A program made the position numbers and the translations under genes. This document shows positions 17,828 through 25,476 of a stretch of 28,609 bases of DNA, piece after piece (positions within the stretch are counted from its first letter, which is position 1; each line of letters starts with the position of its first letter). The stretch is from a virus: the IMG/VR virus record IMGVR_UViG_3300045141_000328, positions 1 through 28,609 of that record; one strand, 5' to 3'. The notes below the pieces were generated by a model. The model ran no database searches. It had not been told where the DNA came from and saw only the letters and a program-made list of their open reading frames with translations.

Positions 17828-18436
17828 GTGGCGAGCGACACTTTCACCGAGCGGATGCAATCAAAAACGCTTGGCCGCTCGGACATTCCCCTCAGGCGCG
17901 GGCAGAATTACAACTACCCGCTGCGCTGGTGGGCGACCCCCAACGGGGACATCGTCCAGTTGCAGTCTGACCCCCAGAACCGCGCGTTGTACGCCGATCT
18001 GGGGTTTCACCTGCTGGCCGTCACCGCCGCACAGGGCGACTCGCTGTCGGAAGTCGAGGAGTGGGAACGCCTCGAGCGGCCCAGGATCATCGCCGAGCAG
18101 CGCAAGCGGGCCAAGCTGATCAATGCGATCCGCAAGGCAGACCAGAAAGACCCCACGCTGGGCACCCTCATCGACGTCGAGACGATCGACTCGCAGACCA
18201 CCGACGAGCTCGAGGCCACCATCCGAGACATCCGCGCGCACGGCGCGGTGATCCGGGTGGTCGACACCAAGTTTCGGGACGAGCCCGAGCCGAGTCTGCT
18301 GCGCGGCGTCGAGACGAGCGCCACCAATGCGCTCGAGGACCTGCAACGCAAACTGAGCGCCGACGGCGCCAGGGCAACCACGATCGAAGGCACCGGCAAA
18401 GATCCCATCGACGAGGCGCGACGAAGGAGGACCTAA
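17828..18436 (+). CDS. Hypothetical head-completion region protein
   Basis: 202 residues from GTG 17828, three bases after the capsid stop. The N-terminal 60 residues contain RRGQNYNYPLRWWATPNGD and look like a small beta domain. From about residue 70 on it is helical and charged (EVEEWERLERPRIIAEQRKR). The C-terminus is strongly basic (DEARRRRT). No catalytic motif is seen. Direct adjacency to the capsid gene suggests a head-associated role. I do not recognise the family. Confidence 0.65.
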   Translation: MASDTFTERMQSKTLGRSDIPLRRGQNYNYPLRWWATPNGDIVQLQSDPQNRALYADLGFHLLAVTAAQGDSLSEVEEWERLERPRIIAEQRKRAKLINAIRKADQKDPTLGTLIDVETIDSQTTDELEATIRDIRAHGAVIRVVDTKFRDEPEPSLLRGVETSATNALEDLQRKLSADGARATTIEGTGKDPIDEARRRRT

Positions 18437-18441
18437 GACCC

Positions 18442-18744
18442 ATGAGCGAACCTGTGGATTTCGTGGCTCAGGCGAACCTGATGCACGAGCACGGCCCGGC
18501 GGTGACGCCGCCCAGCACGCTGTACTTCACCTATCTGAAACCCGACGGCGAGTCGATCGTCGCGCCGGCGACCAGTGCCGAGGTGTACCTGCGGGAAGGG
18601 TTCACCATTACGGGCGAGCAGACCATCGAAAGCCTGGAGGCGTATAGCGCCGAGCAGGCCGCGAAGGCGGCCCCGAAGGCGGAACGTGAAACGCACGCGC
18701 CCAGGGCTGAGCACGTCGAGGGGCCGGCTCGGCCGAGGTCCTGA
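18442..18744 (+). CDS. Hypothetical small protein
   Basis: 100 residues from ATG 18442. AAGGAGG lies upstream at about 18424-18430. The first 65 residues form a compact domain (STLYFTYLKPDGES, AEVYLREGFTITGEQTIESL); the remainder is Ala/Glu/Lys-rich and probably disordered. The frame is open further upstream, but that part is antisense-like arginine-rich sequence overlapping the previous gene. The function is unknown; structural cluster context. Confidence 0.6.
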   Translation: MSEPVDFVAQANLMHEHGPAVTPPSTLYFTYLKPDGESIVAPATSAEVYLREGFTITGEQTIESLEAYSAEQAAKAAPKAERETHAPRAEHVEGPARPRS

Positions 18745-18746
18745 CG

Positions 18747-19202
18747 ATGCCGCTGGACGGCGGCAAAATCGGCTCGCAGGTCGGGGCGGCGATGGGCCTG
18801 TGGACGCACACGCCCGTCGATTGGCGTGGGAACGAAACGGGTCAGGCGCCGCCTGGTCCGGCGGGGTGGCCGCCCAACGCGTCGGCTGCCACCGCGGTCT
18901 TTCCGAATGGCTCACCCAGCGTGGCCACCGGTCAGGCAGTCAGCATTACGGCCATTTCGGTCACGGGTATCACCGTGTCGGGGGCGACCGTCAATTTTAC
19001 CCTGTCGCAGTCCGCATTGAACTGGATCGACTACGGCACGACGACGGCCTACGGATCGACCAACACGCAGGGGTCGGGCACGGGTCCGCAGGTCAAGGCG
19101 CTGTCAGGGCTGACCACGGGCACGCTGTACCACTACCGGATTGCGGCGTACGCCAACGGTCTGACGACCTACTCGCCAGACGGGACGTTCACGACCAGCT
19201 AG
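18747..19202 (+). CDS. Fibronectin type III-like virion protein
   Basis: 151 residues. Residues about 65-151 resemble a fibronectin type III or purple-acid-phosphatase N-terminal type beta sandwich: alternating strands, WIDYGTTTAYGSTN, a GLTTGTLYHYRI segment with the tyrosine-corner pattern, and YSPDGTFTTS at the end. The first 60 residues are Gly/Pro-rich. Ig-like and FnIII-like domains on phage heads and tails commonly bind cell surfaces or decorate capsids. The ATG lies two bases after the previous stop. The domain call is by pattern only. Confidence 0.65.
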   Translation: MPLDGGKIGSQVGAAMGLWTHTPVDWRGNETGQAPPGPAGWPPNASAATAVFPNGSPSVATGQAVSITAISVTGITVSGATVNFTLSQSALNWIDYGTTTAYGSTNTQGSGTGPQVKALSGLTTGTLYHYRIAAYANGLTTYSPDGTFTTS

Positions 19203-19211
19203 GAGATGGTG

Positions 19212-19433
19212 ATGCAGGACGACGACAACGCACTCGGCCAGGTGGCGTACGAGGCGTATTCGGCCAATACCGGTGGCAAGTCGCTGGCGACCGGCGACAA
19301 CCTGCCCGCGTGGGCCGACCTCGGCGAGGCGTACAAAACGGCATGGATTGCGGCGGCGCGCGAGGTGGTGGCCAATGCCACCGAGCCTGTCGAGGAGCCT
19401 GCCGACGAGGCAGAGCCTGAAGCCACGGCGTGA
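19212..19433 (+). CDS. Hypothetical small acidic protein
   Basis: 73 residues from ATG 19212. AGGAG at 19201-19205 is 6 bases from this ATG but directly abuts the ATG at 19206, so the later start is chosen. The protein has one helical domain (LGQVAYEAYSANTGGKS, WADLGEAYKTAWIAAAREVV) and an acidic Glu/Pro/Ala tail. Small proteins with a W-x-x-L ... AW pattern are frequent in phage structural clusters. The function is unknown. Its stop overlaps the next GTG. Confidence 0.6.
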   Translation: MQDDDNALGQVAYEAYSANTGGKSLATGDNLPAWADLGEAYKTAWIAAAREVVANATEPVEEPADEAEPEATA

Positions 19434-19876
19434 TCGACGAGCACGGTCGGACCGAGTACCTGAGCGTCATGGCGGCGCATCGGCCCGACTGCGCCTTCGG
19501 CCAGGGTTTTTTCCGCTTGAGTTTTGGGGAGCACGAGGTGCGGTACTGCCAGACGTGGGACGCCGTCCTGACCGCGACCAAACTACTCGAGGGCGTCGTG
19601 CCGGAGATCCGCGTCGAACGCGACGGGCATTGCCTCGATGGCGACCCGCTGATCGGGGATGCCAATACGCCGGACGTCGTCGACGGCGAGTGGTGGCTGT
19701 CTCTGCCGCGCGAGGATGCCATGCGCGAGCTCGGGCTGACCAGGGAAGCCGATTACAAGCGGGCGTACGACGCGATCGCGGCCACGGTTTACCGTAGGGA
19801 CAATCGCGCGTCTCAGGGCGGTGTGCGGGCGTCCATCGTGATCAAACGGCCAGGGGCCAGGGTGGTGAACGCATGA
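19430..19876 (+). CDS. Hypothetical head-tail region protein
   Basis: 148 residues from GTG 19430, which overlaps the previous stop (GTGA). Composition is that of a folded mixed alpha/beta protein (FFRLSFGEHEVRYCQTW, GEWWLSLPREDAMREL, YKRAYDAIAATVYRRD). No motif is recognised. It could be a head-tail connector by position. The stop TGA at 19874-19876 overlaps the next ATG. Confidence 0.55.
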   Translation: MIDEHGRTEYLSVMAAHRPDCAFGQGFFRLSFGEHEVRYCQTWDAVLTATKLLEGVVPEIRVERDGHCLDGDPLIGDANTPDVVDGEWWLSLPREDAMRELGLTREADYKRAYDAIAATVYRRDNRASQGGVRASIVIKRPGARVVNA

Positions 19877-20232
19877 TCGACACGCTGTCTGTCAGCCCTG
19901 TCAGCCAGGACCGCTTCACCGATGGGATGTGGCGGCACACGGGACGGTTCCAGGTGTCTCGACGATTGCCGACGGGGGTGGTGGTGACGGTGACGCTGCC
20001 AGACGACTGGCAGACGATCACGGTGGCTGATGGGTCGATCACCTCGGCCAAGATTGCCGACGGCACGATTCAGACCGTGGACATTGCCAATGGGGCGGTG
20101 ACCGCGGCCAAGCTGGGGTCGGACGTGCATCCGACGCCGGCCGAGTTCAACGCGCTGGTGGCGCGTGTGACGGCCCTCGAGGCCAGGCCTGTGATCAACA
20201 GCATCGACGACCTGGTGTACGGACCAGCCTGA
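19873..20232 (+). CDS. Fibre-repeat protein, short
   Basis: 119 residues. After an N-terminal 50-residue domain there is a repeat of about ten residues: DGSITSAKIA, DGTIQTVDIA, NGAVTAAKLG. This [D/N]G-hydrophobic-T pattern is typical of trimeric phage tail-fibre shafts. A short coiled coil (FNALVARVTALEAR) follows, a usual trimerisation element. The same repeat type appears in the fibre protein at 24084-24836, suggesting the two pack together or share ancestry. The ATG overlaps the previous stop; its own stop overlaps the next ATG. Confidence 0.65.
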   Translation: MIDTLSVSPVSQDRFTDGMWRHTGRFQVSRRLPTGVVVTVTLPDDWQTITVADGSITSAKIADGTIQTVDIANGAVTAAKLGSDVHPTPAEFNALVARVTALEARPVINSIDDLVYGPA

Positions 20233-21335
20233 TGACGACCCCGCCGCTGCCATCCCCGCCACTCCAACTGCCGTCGTGGGTGACACCGCCGCTGGTGGCG
20301 CTGCATACCGCGACGCTGCAGTTGATTCGTTCGAGTCTTTCGCAGGAGGCCGGCCCGTTTATTGGTCCCGAGGCGTACGACGTCCGTGCGATGGGTGGCT
20401 CGGACGAAACCAAACTGGTCTGCACGATCTACCCGATCCTGTCGGGCATTCCGCAGCAGGACCAATTGATCGACCGACCGCTGTACCGCCCGAACGCGAC
20501 GCAGGTCACGGACCGCAATCGGTACGTGATGAGCTACGACCCGACGACGGGCACCATTACCCCGGATGGTGTCTGGGCCATAGCGCCGCTGGCCGATCCT
20601 GGCCTGGGCACGCGGTACCAGGACCTCGAGGCGTTCATCTACGCCGATATGGAGCGGATGATCTACTCCGACCTGGAGAACACCGGGCTGGCCGGTTTTG
20701 GCGAGCGGTTCGAAGTGCTGGGTCCGTTCGACGCACCAACCTGCCACCGCTTGATCAACGAGGGGCTCAGGCACTGCTGGGTGGTGGTCGAGGTGGCGTG
20801 CGTGCCAACCATCCTGACGACCAGGCACGACCTGAGTGTGGTCGCGCCGTGGCTGATCGATACGGGCAACGTGCTGCAGGTGGGCCTGCTGGCAGCCGGT
20901 GAGGACCGCAACCTGCAGGACCCGTTCGAGCGGCGCATCATGGGCCAGGTCGAACGCGACGGCGGGCACTTCTATTTGAATACGCAGCCGCACACGTTCA
21001 ACGACGGCGACCTGATTTATCTCCGCGTGCTGAAACGGGCGTACGACCACTGCCGGCCGGCGGGGGGCACGTTCGGCGATCAGCAGGGTCTGAGTCTGGA
21101 AACAGACGAGGCGCCGGTCATGCGCGGGTGGGCCGCGGCCGCCGCGCTGGTGGCTGGCTGGCGACAGTTCGGACATCTGCTCGAGCCGGCGGCCAATCAG
21201 CGATTGATCCGGGACCAGGCCAGCGCGGTGGCCGCCTTCAACGACCTGGTCAGGGAACACCTGGTGGCGGATATGCCGCAGAAGAAGCTGTACCGCCAGC
21301 GCACGTTCGGGCCAGGCGTCAGGACCGCTGGATGA
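20232..21335 (+). CDS. Structural protein, possible tail or neck component
   Basis: 367 residues, coupled to the preceding gene by TGATG. Mixed alpha/beta composition without low complexity. Notable segments are VVVEVACVPTILTTRHDLSV, a MRGWAAAAALVAGWRQFG helix and a C-terminal KKLYRQRTFGPGVRT. No enzyme motif is visible. Position between fibre-repeat and beta-propeller-like genes suggests a tail, adaptor or neck protein. Its TGA (21333-21335) overlaps an ATG at 21332 that opens only MSFFDAL before a TAG, see the HNH gene. Confidence 0.6.
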   Translation: MTTPPLPSPPLQLPSWVTPPLVALHTATLQLIRSSLSQEAGPFIGPEAYDVRAMGGSDETKLVCTIYPILSGIPQQDQLIDRPLYRPNATQVTDRNRYVMSYDPTTGTITPDGVWAIAPLADPGLGTRYQDLEAFIYADMERMIYSDLENTGLAGFGERFEVLGPFDAPTCHRLINEGLRHCWVVVEVACVPTILTTRHDLSVVAPWLIDTGNVLQVGLLAAGEDRNLQDPFERRIMGQVERDGGHFYLNTQPHTFNDGDLIYLRVLKRAYDHCRPAGGTFGDQQGLSLETDEAPVMRGWAAAAALVAGWRQFGHLLEPAANQRLIRDQASAVAAFNDLVREHLVADMPQKKLYRQRTFGPGVRTAG

Positions 21336-22083
21336 GCTTTTTTGATGCGTTGTAGCAACGTGTGCAGAGCCCCAGTGCTCCGTGGCGTCGTTCCGTCGTA
21401 TGGCATTGCTGGCAGTCGTCGAAGTAGATTGCCCACCGCCCGTTTCTGGACGGACGGCGACCTGTTGGTTGCTGCACGTTGTAACGAATACGTGCGAGAC
21501 GACGGCCCTCGCACCTCGCGCAACGACCGCGGGCTTTATATGGTTTCTCGGTTAGACCGCACTCGATACACGCGTCAAATCGGGATGACCACTGCTTGCG
21601 GGGTCGGCGATCTCGTGGCCCGAACGTGCGAATGTCTTCGCGTTGATAACAGCGTGTACACAAGCCGTGCGAGGCGTGGAGCCTTGCTGTCGTCCCACAC
21701 ACTCGACACGAGTCGTGCAATAGAGACCAGCGTGAACCGAGCACCTTCTGTTCGTTGTGGATGTCCTGATGCTGAGTGTTGCTTACCAGACGGAGGTTTT
21801 CTAAACGGTTGTCCGTCTTGTCGCCGTTTACGTGGTGAATGTGAAGGCCTTCGGGAATTGCCCCGAACGCAGCCTGCCAGACAACACGATGCTCAAATGC
21901 CCGAGTCCCATCGGGGAGCCATAGGCGTACATAGCCTCGCGTGTCGACGTGCCGACCGCCGCGCCAGTGGTGACTGTCTGCCCCGCCGCGCGGCTTCTTG
22001 CACTCAGAGCACAGTCGCCCCGTCCTTGATGCTGTCGGTTGCAGCCCACACCGGCCACAGAGAAATTGCTCCAGCTCCACCAC
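21319..22083 (-). CDS. HNH homing endonuclease with zinc-ribbon repeats
   Basis: 254 residues from a GTG start. Residues about 60-115 form an HNH domain: FEHRVVWQAAFGAIPEG, then LHIHHVNGDKTDNRLENL and NTQHQDIH, with the His-Asn-His residues present. Four CxxC pairs of zinc-ribbon type surround it: CGRCG with CSEC near the N-terminus, CRVCG with CTRC, CIECG with CARC, and CQQCH with CTRC. Such repeats would bind DNA or its target site. It lies antisense to the tail genes; its 3' end overlaps the end of the preceding structural gene by 17 bases. Base composition looks less GC-rich than its neighbours, fitting recent transfer. Confidence 0.88.
   Translation of the reverse strand: MVELEQFLCGRCGLQPTASRTGRLCSECKKPRGGADSHHWRGGRHVDTRGYVRLWLPDGTRAFEHRVVWQAAFGAIPEGLHIHHVNGDKTDNRLENLRLVSNTQHQDIHNEQKVLGSRWSLLHDSCRVCGTTARLHASHGLCTRCYQREDIRTFGPRDRRPRKQWSSRFDACIECGLTEKPYKARGRCARCEGRRLARIRYNVQQPTGRRPSRNGRWAIYFDDCQQCHTTERRHGALGLCTRCYNASKKLIQRS
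21332..21355 (+). pseudogene. Orphan start of an interrupted gene (MSFFDAL)
   Basis: An ATG overlapping the stop of the 367-residue gene opens MSFFDAL and then stops at TAG 21353-21355. The ATGA coupling is the style used throughout this gene string. The remainder of the frame is replaced by the antisense HNH gene. It may be the original start of the tail protein now read from 22115. This is an inference; the reading is too short to prove. Confidence 0.35.
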
Positions 22084-22114
22084 ACAATTATACGGTAACT
22101 GGGGTAATGGCGTA

Positions 22115-24073
22115 ATGTGTTCGCTGTATGCGAAGCGCTCCCCCTGGCCTTTTCACGTGGTCATTTCGGGCACGGGTTTTTTGATTGGTGCGCCGCAGCC
22201 GGGGCAGCCGGCGCTGGTGTCCACCAAGACGGCCGATATCGGCGCGGTGGCGCCGCCCGACTACTCGTACGCCGGGGCCAATCCGACCAACGATCGGGAG
22301 GAGCCGTTTCAAAATCTGACGCTGGGCCTGGGGTTGAGCCTGCAGGAGAAGTGGGACGATCAGCGGTACCTGGCGGCCAACGCGGTGGACCTGTCGGTCT
22401 GGCCGTGGTGCCTGGGTCCCGAGATCGGCACGTACACCCTCGGGGGCGTCGATGCGGTGCGGGGCATCAACCGGTTCTTTGAGATCGGCACCACCCTGTA
22501 CGCCGCCAACGGGGTCAATGTGCTCAGAAAGGCCGCGGGTACGAGCGATACGTGGTCGATCGCGCACACGTTCGGGCAGCCCATCCTGGACGTGTGCGTC
22601 TTTTCCAGCAACTTCGACGGTGTGCAGCGGGCGTTCTTCGCATTGGCTGGCGCGGTGGCGCAGTACACGTCGGACGGCACCGCGTACACGGCAATGGCCA
22701 CGTTCAATGCGTTGGCCTTCACGGTGATTGGCAAAGAGTTCTGGTGGGCGGACGACGTCAACCGGCTGAGAAAACTGGACACCAACGCCGACCCGACCAA
22801 CGAAGCCAACTACACCAGCCTGATCTTCAGGGCGGGTGACAAGTCGGCCGCCATTACCTCGTTGCTGGTGACCAGTGGCGGCACGTTGGTCATCGCCAAA
22901 ACTGACGGGACGTACACGCTGAATGCCGCCGGAGACGATCACGAGATCTTCCCGTTTTTGCGGTACGCGGACACGCCCAACAATGGCAAGGCGTGGGGCA
23001 CGTTTGAAAACGGCCTGTACGTGGCCTACGGCAACAGTTTGGGTCGCATCGACTCCGACCTGTCGTGGACGTCGGTGGGGCCGGACGACCTGTCCAGCAA
23101 CGTGGCGGGCATCTCTGGCCAGGTGACCGCGTTCGCGGGGGTCGGCCAGATGTTCGCCTATGCTGCGCTGCTCGACAGAAATACGAACACGGGCTACCTG
23201 TGCAAGTTCGGGGCCTGGGTCAGTATGGGCGTGCGAGGTCCACGGCAGAGCACGCTGGTGACGGCACTGGGCTCGCAGGGCACGGGCGAGCCGGTCCACA
23301 TCGACGCCTGGCACGGCAGTGTCAGCATCCCGTTCGTCGGCCGCGCCATACAGGCATTGTTTGTCTCGACGATCGGCTCACCGACGAGTGGGCACACGCG
23401 GACGTACGTCGGCTTTTCTGACGGGTCGATCGGCTGGATCTTGAATCCGTGTACGCCCAATCCCGCGGGCTGCCTCGACTACCGGTACTTCGTGGGCGAC
23501 GGCTGGGTGGACCTGCCGGTCTGGCACGGCGGGTACCACGCGTCGATCAAGAGTCTGCGTCATTTCAGCGTGACGGGTCCGCGGATCGACGCCAACGACT
23601 ATGTGACGCTGGAGTACCGGTTGGACCCGACGCCGGGCATGGCGTGGACCCCGCTTTCTCATACATTCAACACGGCGGTGTACGACCGCGCGAGATTCCC
23701 GACGGGGGCGACCTGCACCCTGGCGGCATTGCGGGTGCATCTGCACAACACCGACCATGCGAGCTCGCCGCTGGTGTCGGCCGTGTCGTTGGGGCATGCG
23801 CTCAGGCCGCAGCGGGTGATGGAGTTCGCGGCCGACATCCTGTGTGCCGACGGCCTGGTACGCCGTGACGGAGTGCCGGTCAGGATGGGGCGAAAACAGA
23901 TTCAGAAACTGATCGAGGCAGCGGTGGACAACCCTGGGGCGGTGACGGTGATCCTGCCGGACGAGACGACGCAGCAACTGTCGTTCACCGACTATTCGGT
24001 CATGCAGAGCTTCGACGAGATCGGTCGTCAGTGGCGAGGATCTCTCAGGATCAAGGCGGTCCAGTGGATATGA
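22115..24073 (+). CDS. Tail protein, beta-propeller-like
   Basis: 652 residues from ATG 22115. The sequence is beta-rich with repeated short motifs such as INRFFEIGTTLYAANG, FENGLYVAYGNSLGRI and RTYVGFSDGSIGWILN, the look of a beta propeller. The C-terminal 90 residues include an alpha/beta domain (MGRKQIQKLIEAAVDN, MQSFDEIGRQWRG). Proteins of this size and look occur as tail hub or tubular components in short-tailed phages. A GGGG stretch about 12 bases upstream is the only ribosome site seen. The frame is open a further 39 codons upstream into the HNH antisense region, which reads unlike a phage structural protein. Confidence 0.65.
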   Translation: MCSLYAKRSPWPFHVVISGTGFLIGAPQPGQPALVSTKTADIGAVAPPDYSYAGANPTNDREEPFQNLTLGLGLSLQEKWDDQRYLAANAVDLSVWPWCLGPEIGTYTLGGVDAVRGINRFFEIGTTLYAANGVNVLRKAAGTSDTWSIAHTFGQPILDVCVFSSNFDGVQRAFFALAGAVAQYTSDGTAYTAMATFNALAFTVIGKEFWWADDVNRLRKLDTNADPTNEANYTSLIFRAGDKSAAITSLLVTSGGTLVIAKTDGTYTLNAAGDDHEIFPFLRYADTPNNGKAWGTFENGLYVAYGNSLGRIDSDLSWTSVGPDDLSSNVAGISGQVTAFAGVGQMFAYAALLDRNTNTGYLCKFGAWVSMGVRGPRQSTLVTALGSQGTGEPVHIDAWHGSVSIPFVGRAIQALFVSTIGSPTSGHTRTYVGFSDGSIGWILNPCTPNPAGCLDYRYFVGDGWVDLPVWHGGYHASIKSLRHFSVTGPRIDANDYVTLEYRLDPTPGMAWTPLSHTFNTAVYDRARFPTGATCTLAALRVHLHNTDHASSPLVSAVSLGHALRPQRVMEFAADILCADGLVRRDGVPVRMGRKQIQKLIEAAVDNPGAVTVILPDETTQQLSFTDYSVMQSFDEIGRQWRGSLRIKAVQWI

Positions 24074-24083
24074 GGAGGCGCTG

Positions 24084-24836
24084 ATGGCGCGAACGAACGC
24101 AACCAATTTTAGTGGCGCGCTGCAGTTCCCGTATGCGACTGCCGCGACCGATCTTTTCCACAAGGAAGATGTACAAACGCTGGCTCTGGCGGTCGATCAG
24201 CACGATCACTCGAGTGGCAAAGGTCTGATCCTGGCGACCGCGGCGATTCCTGCCAATTCGATCACCTCGGCCATGATTGTCAACGGGACAATCACCGGCG
24301 CCGACATCGCCACCAACACGATCGTCGGCAGCAACATCGCACCGCAGACGATCGTTGGTGGCAACCTGGTGGATGGCACCGTGGGCAGCCAGCAGATTAC
24401 GGATGGCGGTGTCGCCACGGTCGACCTGGCCGCCAATGCCGTCACACAAGCCCGTTTCCTCACGGGTACAACCGCAAATCCGACAACGACTTCGGCGACC
24501 CTCGTGGATCTTCCCGAGGTGACGTTGACGTTTACGAGTGGTGGCACGGCTGCCGTCAGTACCCAGGTGCTCATCTGGCTGAGCGGGTCGTTCTACGACT
24601 CGACGGTTTCCGCTATCTGTACCTTCGGTATCAATATCGATAGTGCTGATGTCATCATCGCCCCAATATGCGCGCCAGGTGCTGGAACCGGCTTCATTTT
24701 CATCCCCACGGTGATCTACCTGACGACCCTGGCCCCTGGGGCACACACGATCAAGGGCCGCTGGAGCACGAATGCAGGCACGCTCACGTGTAATCAAGCG
24801 CAGCGTGTCATGAGCATTCTGGAGTTACGCCGATGA
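24084..24836 (+). CDS. Tail fibre or receptor-binding protein
   Basis: 250 residues, GAGGAGG ribosome site about 5 bases before the ATG. The N-terminus contains VDQHDHSSGKGL, a motif common in tail-fibre bases. Residues about 55-125 are a shaft of ten-residue repeats (NGTITGADIATNTIVGSNIA). Residues about 130-250 form a beta-rich head domain, probably a jelly-roll type tip (TLVDLPEVTLTFTSGG, GAHTIKGRWSTNAG). It would trimerise and contact the host. Its TGA overlaps the next ATG. Confidence 0.75.
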   Translation: MARTNATNFSGALQFPYATAATDLFHKEDVQTLALAVDQHDHSSGKGLILATAAIPANSITSAMIVNGTITGADIATNTIVGSNIAPQTIVGGNLVDGTVGSQQITDGGVATVDLAANAVTQARFLTGTTANPTTTSATLVDLPEVTLTFTSGGTAAVSTQVLIWLSGSFYDSTVSAICTFGINIDSADVIIAPICAPGAGTGFIFIPTVIYLTTLAPGAHTIKGRWSTNAGTLTCNQAQRVMSILELRR

Positions 24837-25300
24837 CGATGACCGCACTGGGCGTGCCGACTGGGGGCAAACCCATCACCCTCGGCCAGTTGGAAGGCGA
24901 GTTGAACGCCGCTGGTGTGACCATGTCTGGCCTGGGCATGAGTGACGAGCACGTGTACACCTACGACGCTGCAGGACAACCTGCTGACTTCGAGACCGGG
25001 GCGCGCTCCACGGTCGATCAGATCGTTGCGGACCACATTGCCTTACGCGACAGGACCGACGAGGAATACGCGACCGAGTTTCAGGATGCAGCGACGACGG
25101 CGGTACGCCGTCAGGAGATTCGGGATATCACGGCGGGCCTGCTGCCGCGCGAACAGGTCAGGGTGGATAACGGGCAACCCATCGATCAGCCGGTACCGCA
25201 GGCGGATCCGCTGGAGGCAATCAGGGCCGTGCCGCTCGGATCAACGACGGACGAGCTGCGCGACGCGATCGTGGCCTACCTGGAGCGGTTCGGTGGCTGA
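24833..25300 (+). CDS. Hypothetical fibre-associated protein
   Basis: 155 residues, coupled by ATGA to the fibre gene. The N-terminal part reads LGQLEGELNAAGVTMSGLG; a helical, charged middle (STVDQIVADHIALRDRTDE) and a C-terminal helix (TTDELRDAIVAYLERFGG) follow. No motif is recognised. A gene following a fibre gene is often a fibre assembly or attachment protein, which is a positional inference only. Confidence 0.6.
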   Translation: MTMTALGVPTGGKPITLGQLEGELNAAGVTMSGLGMSDEHVYTYDAAGQPADFETGARSTVDQIVADHIALRDRTDEEYATEFQDAATTAVRRQEIRDITAGLLPREQVRVDNGQPIDQPVPQADPLEAIRAVPLGSTTDELRDAIVAYLERFGG

Positions 25301-25475
25301 GTACAACATCGGACCAGGGGTCGCCCAGGCGATGGCCGAGGCGGGCGATGAGCCGAGGAGCTCGGAGCAGTTCATCATCTTGCTCGAGGGCGACAAGATC
25401 TCGCAGACGTTCGGCCGCGACAAAATTTACTACTGGATCGAGAGGGATAACGTCGTCAGGACGTCCCCCTTTTGA
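25293..25475 (+). CDS. Lysis protein N-terminal part (0 frame, upstream of frameshift)
   Basis: A 60-residue reading from GTG 25293 that overlaps the previous gene by 8 bases. It begins MAEYNIGPGVAQAMAEAGDE and ends YYWIERDNVVRTSPF before TGA 25473-25475. The downstream peptidase reading is one base ahead and has no start codon before its catalytic cysteine, so the two parts are best joined by a +1 shift at CCC TTT TGA. I recall similar N-terminal segments in single-chain proteins of high-GC bacteria and phages but cannot name a family. Confidence 0.7.
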   Translation: MAEYNIGPGVAQAMAEAGDEPRSSEQFIILLEGDKISQTFGRDKIYYWIERDNVVRTSPF

Positions 25476-25476
25476 T
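25464..25476 (+). promoter_or_regulatory. Candidate +1 frameshift site (TCC CCC TTT TGA)
   Basis: In the 0 frame the codons are TCC CCC TTT TGA. A Phe tRNA on TTT 25470-25472 can re-pair on TTT 25471-25473 without a mismatch, with a UGA in the A site. This is the same arrangement as the RF2 autoregulatory site (CTT TGA). No stem-loop was verified downstream. Confidence 0.55.

Noticed and set aside
21353-22107. Group I intron hypothesis around the HNH gene
   Set aside because: Searching by eye, I found no P, Q, R or S elements and no P1 pairing at the MSFFDAL stop; an inserted free-standing gene is simpler.
21342-22115. Plus-strand 257-codon frame opposite the HNH gene
   Set aside because: Many Arg, Cys and Ser residues with no domain; the minus strand reads a clear HNH domain and zinc ribbons.
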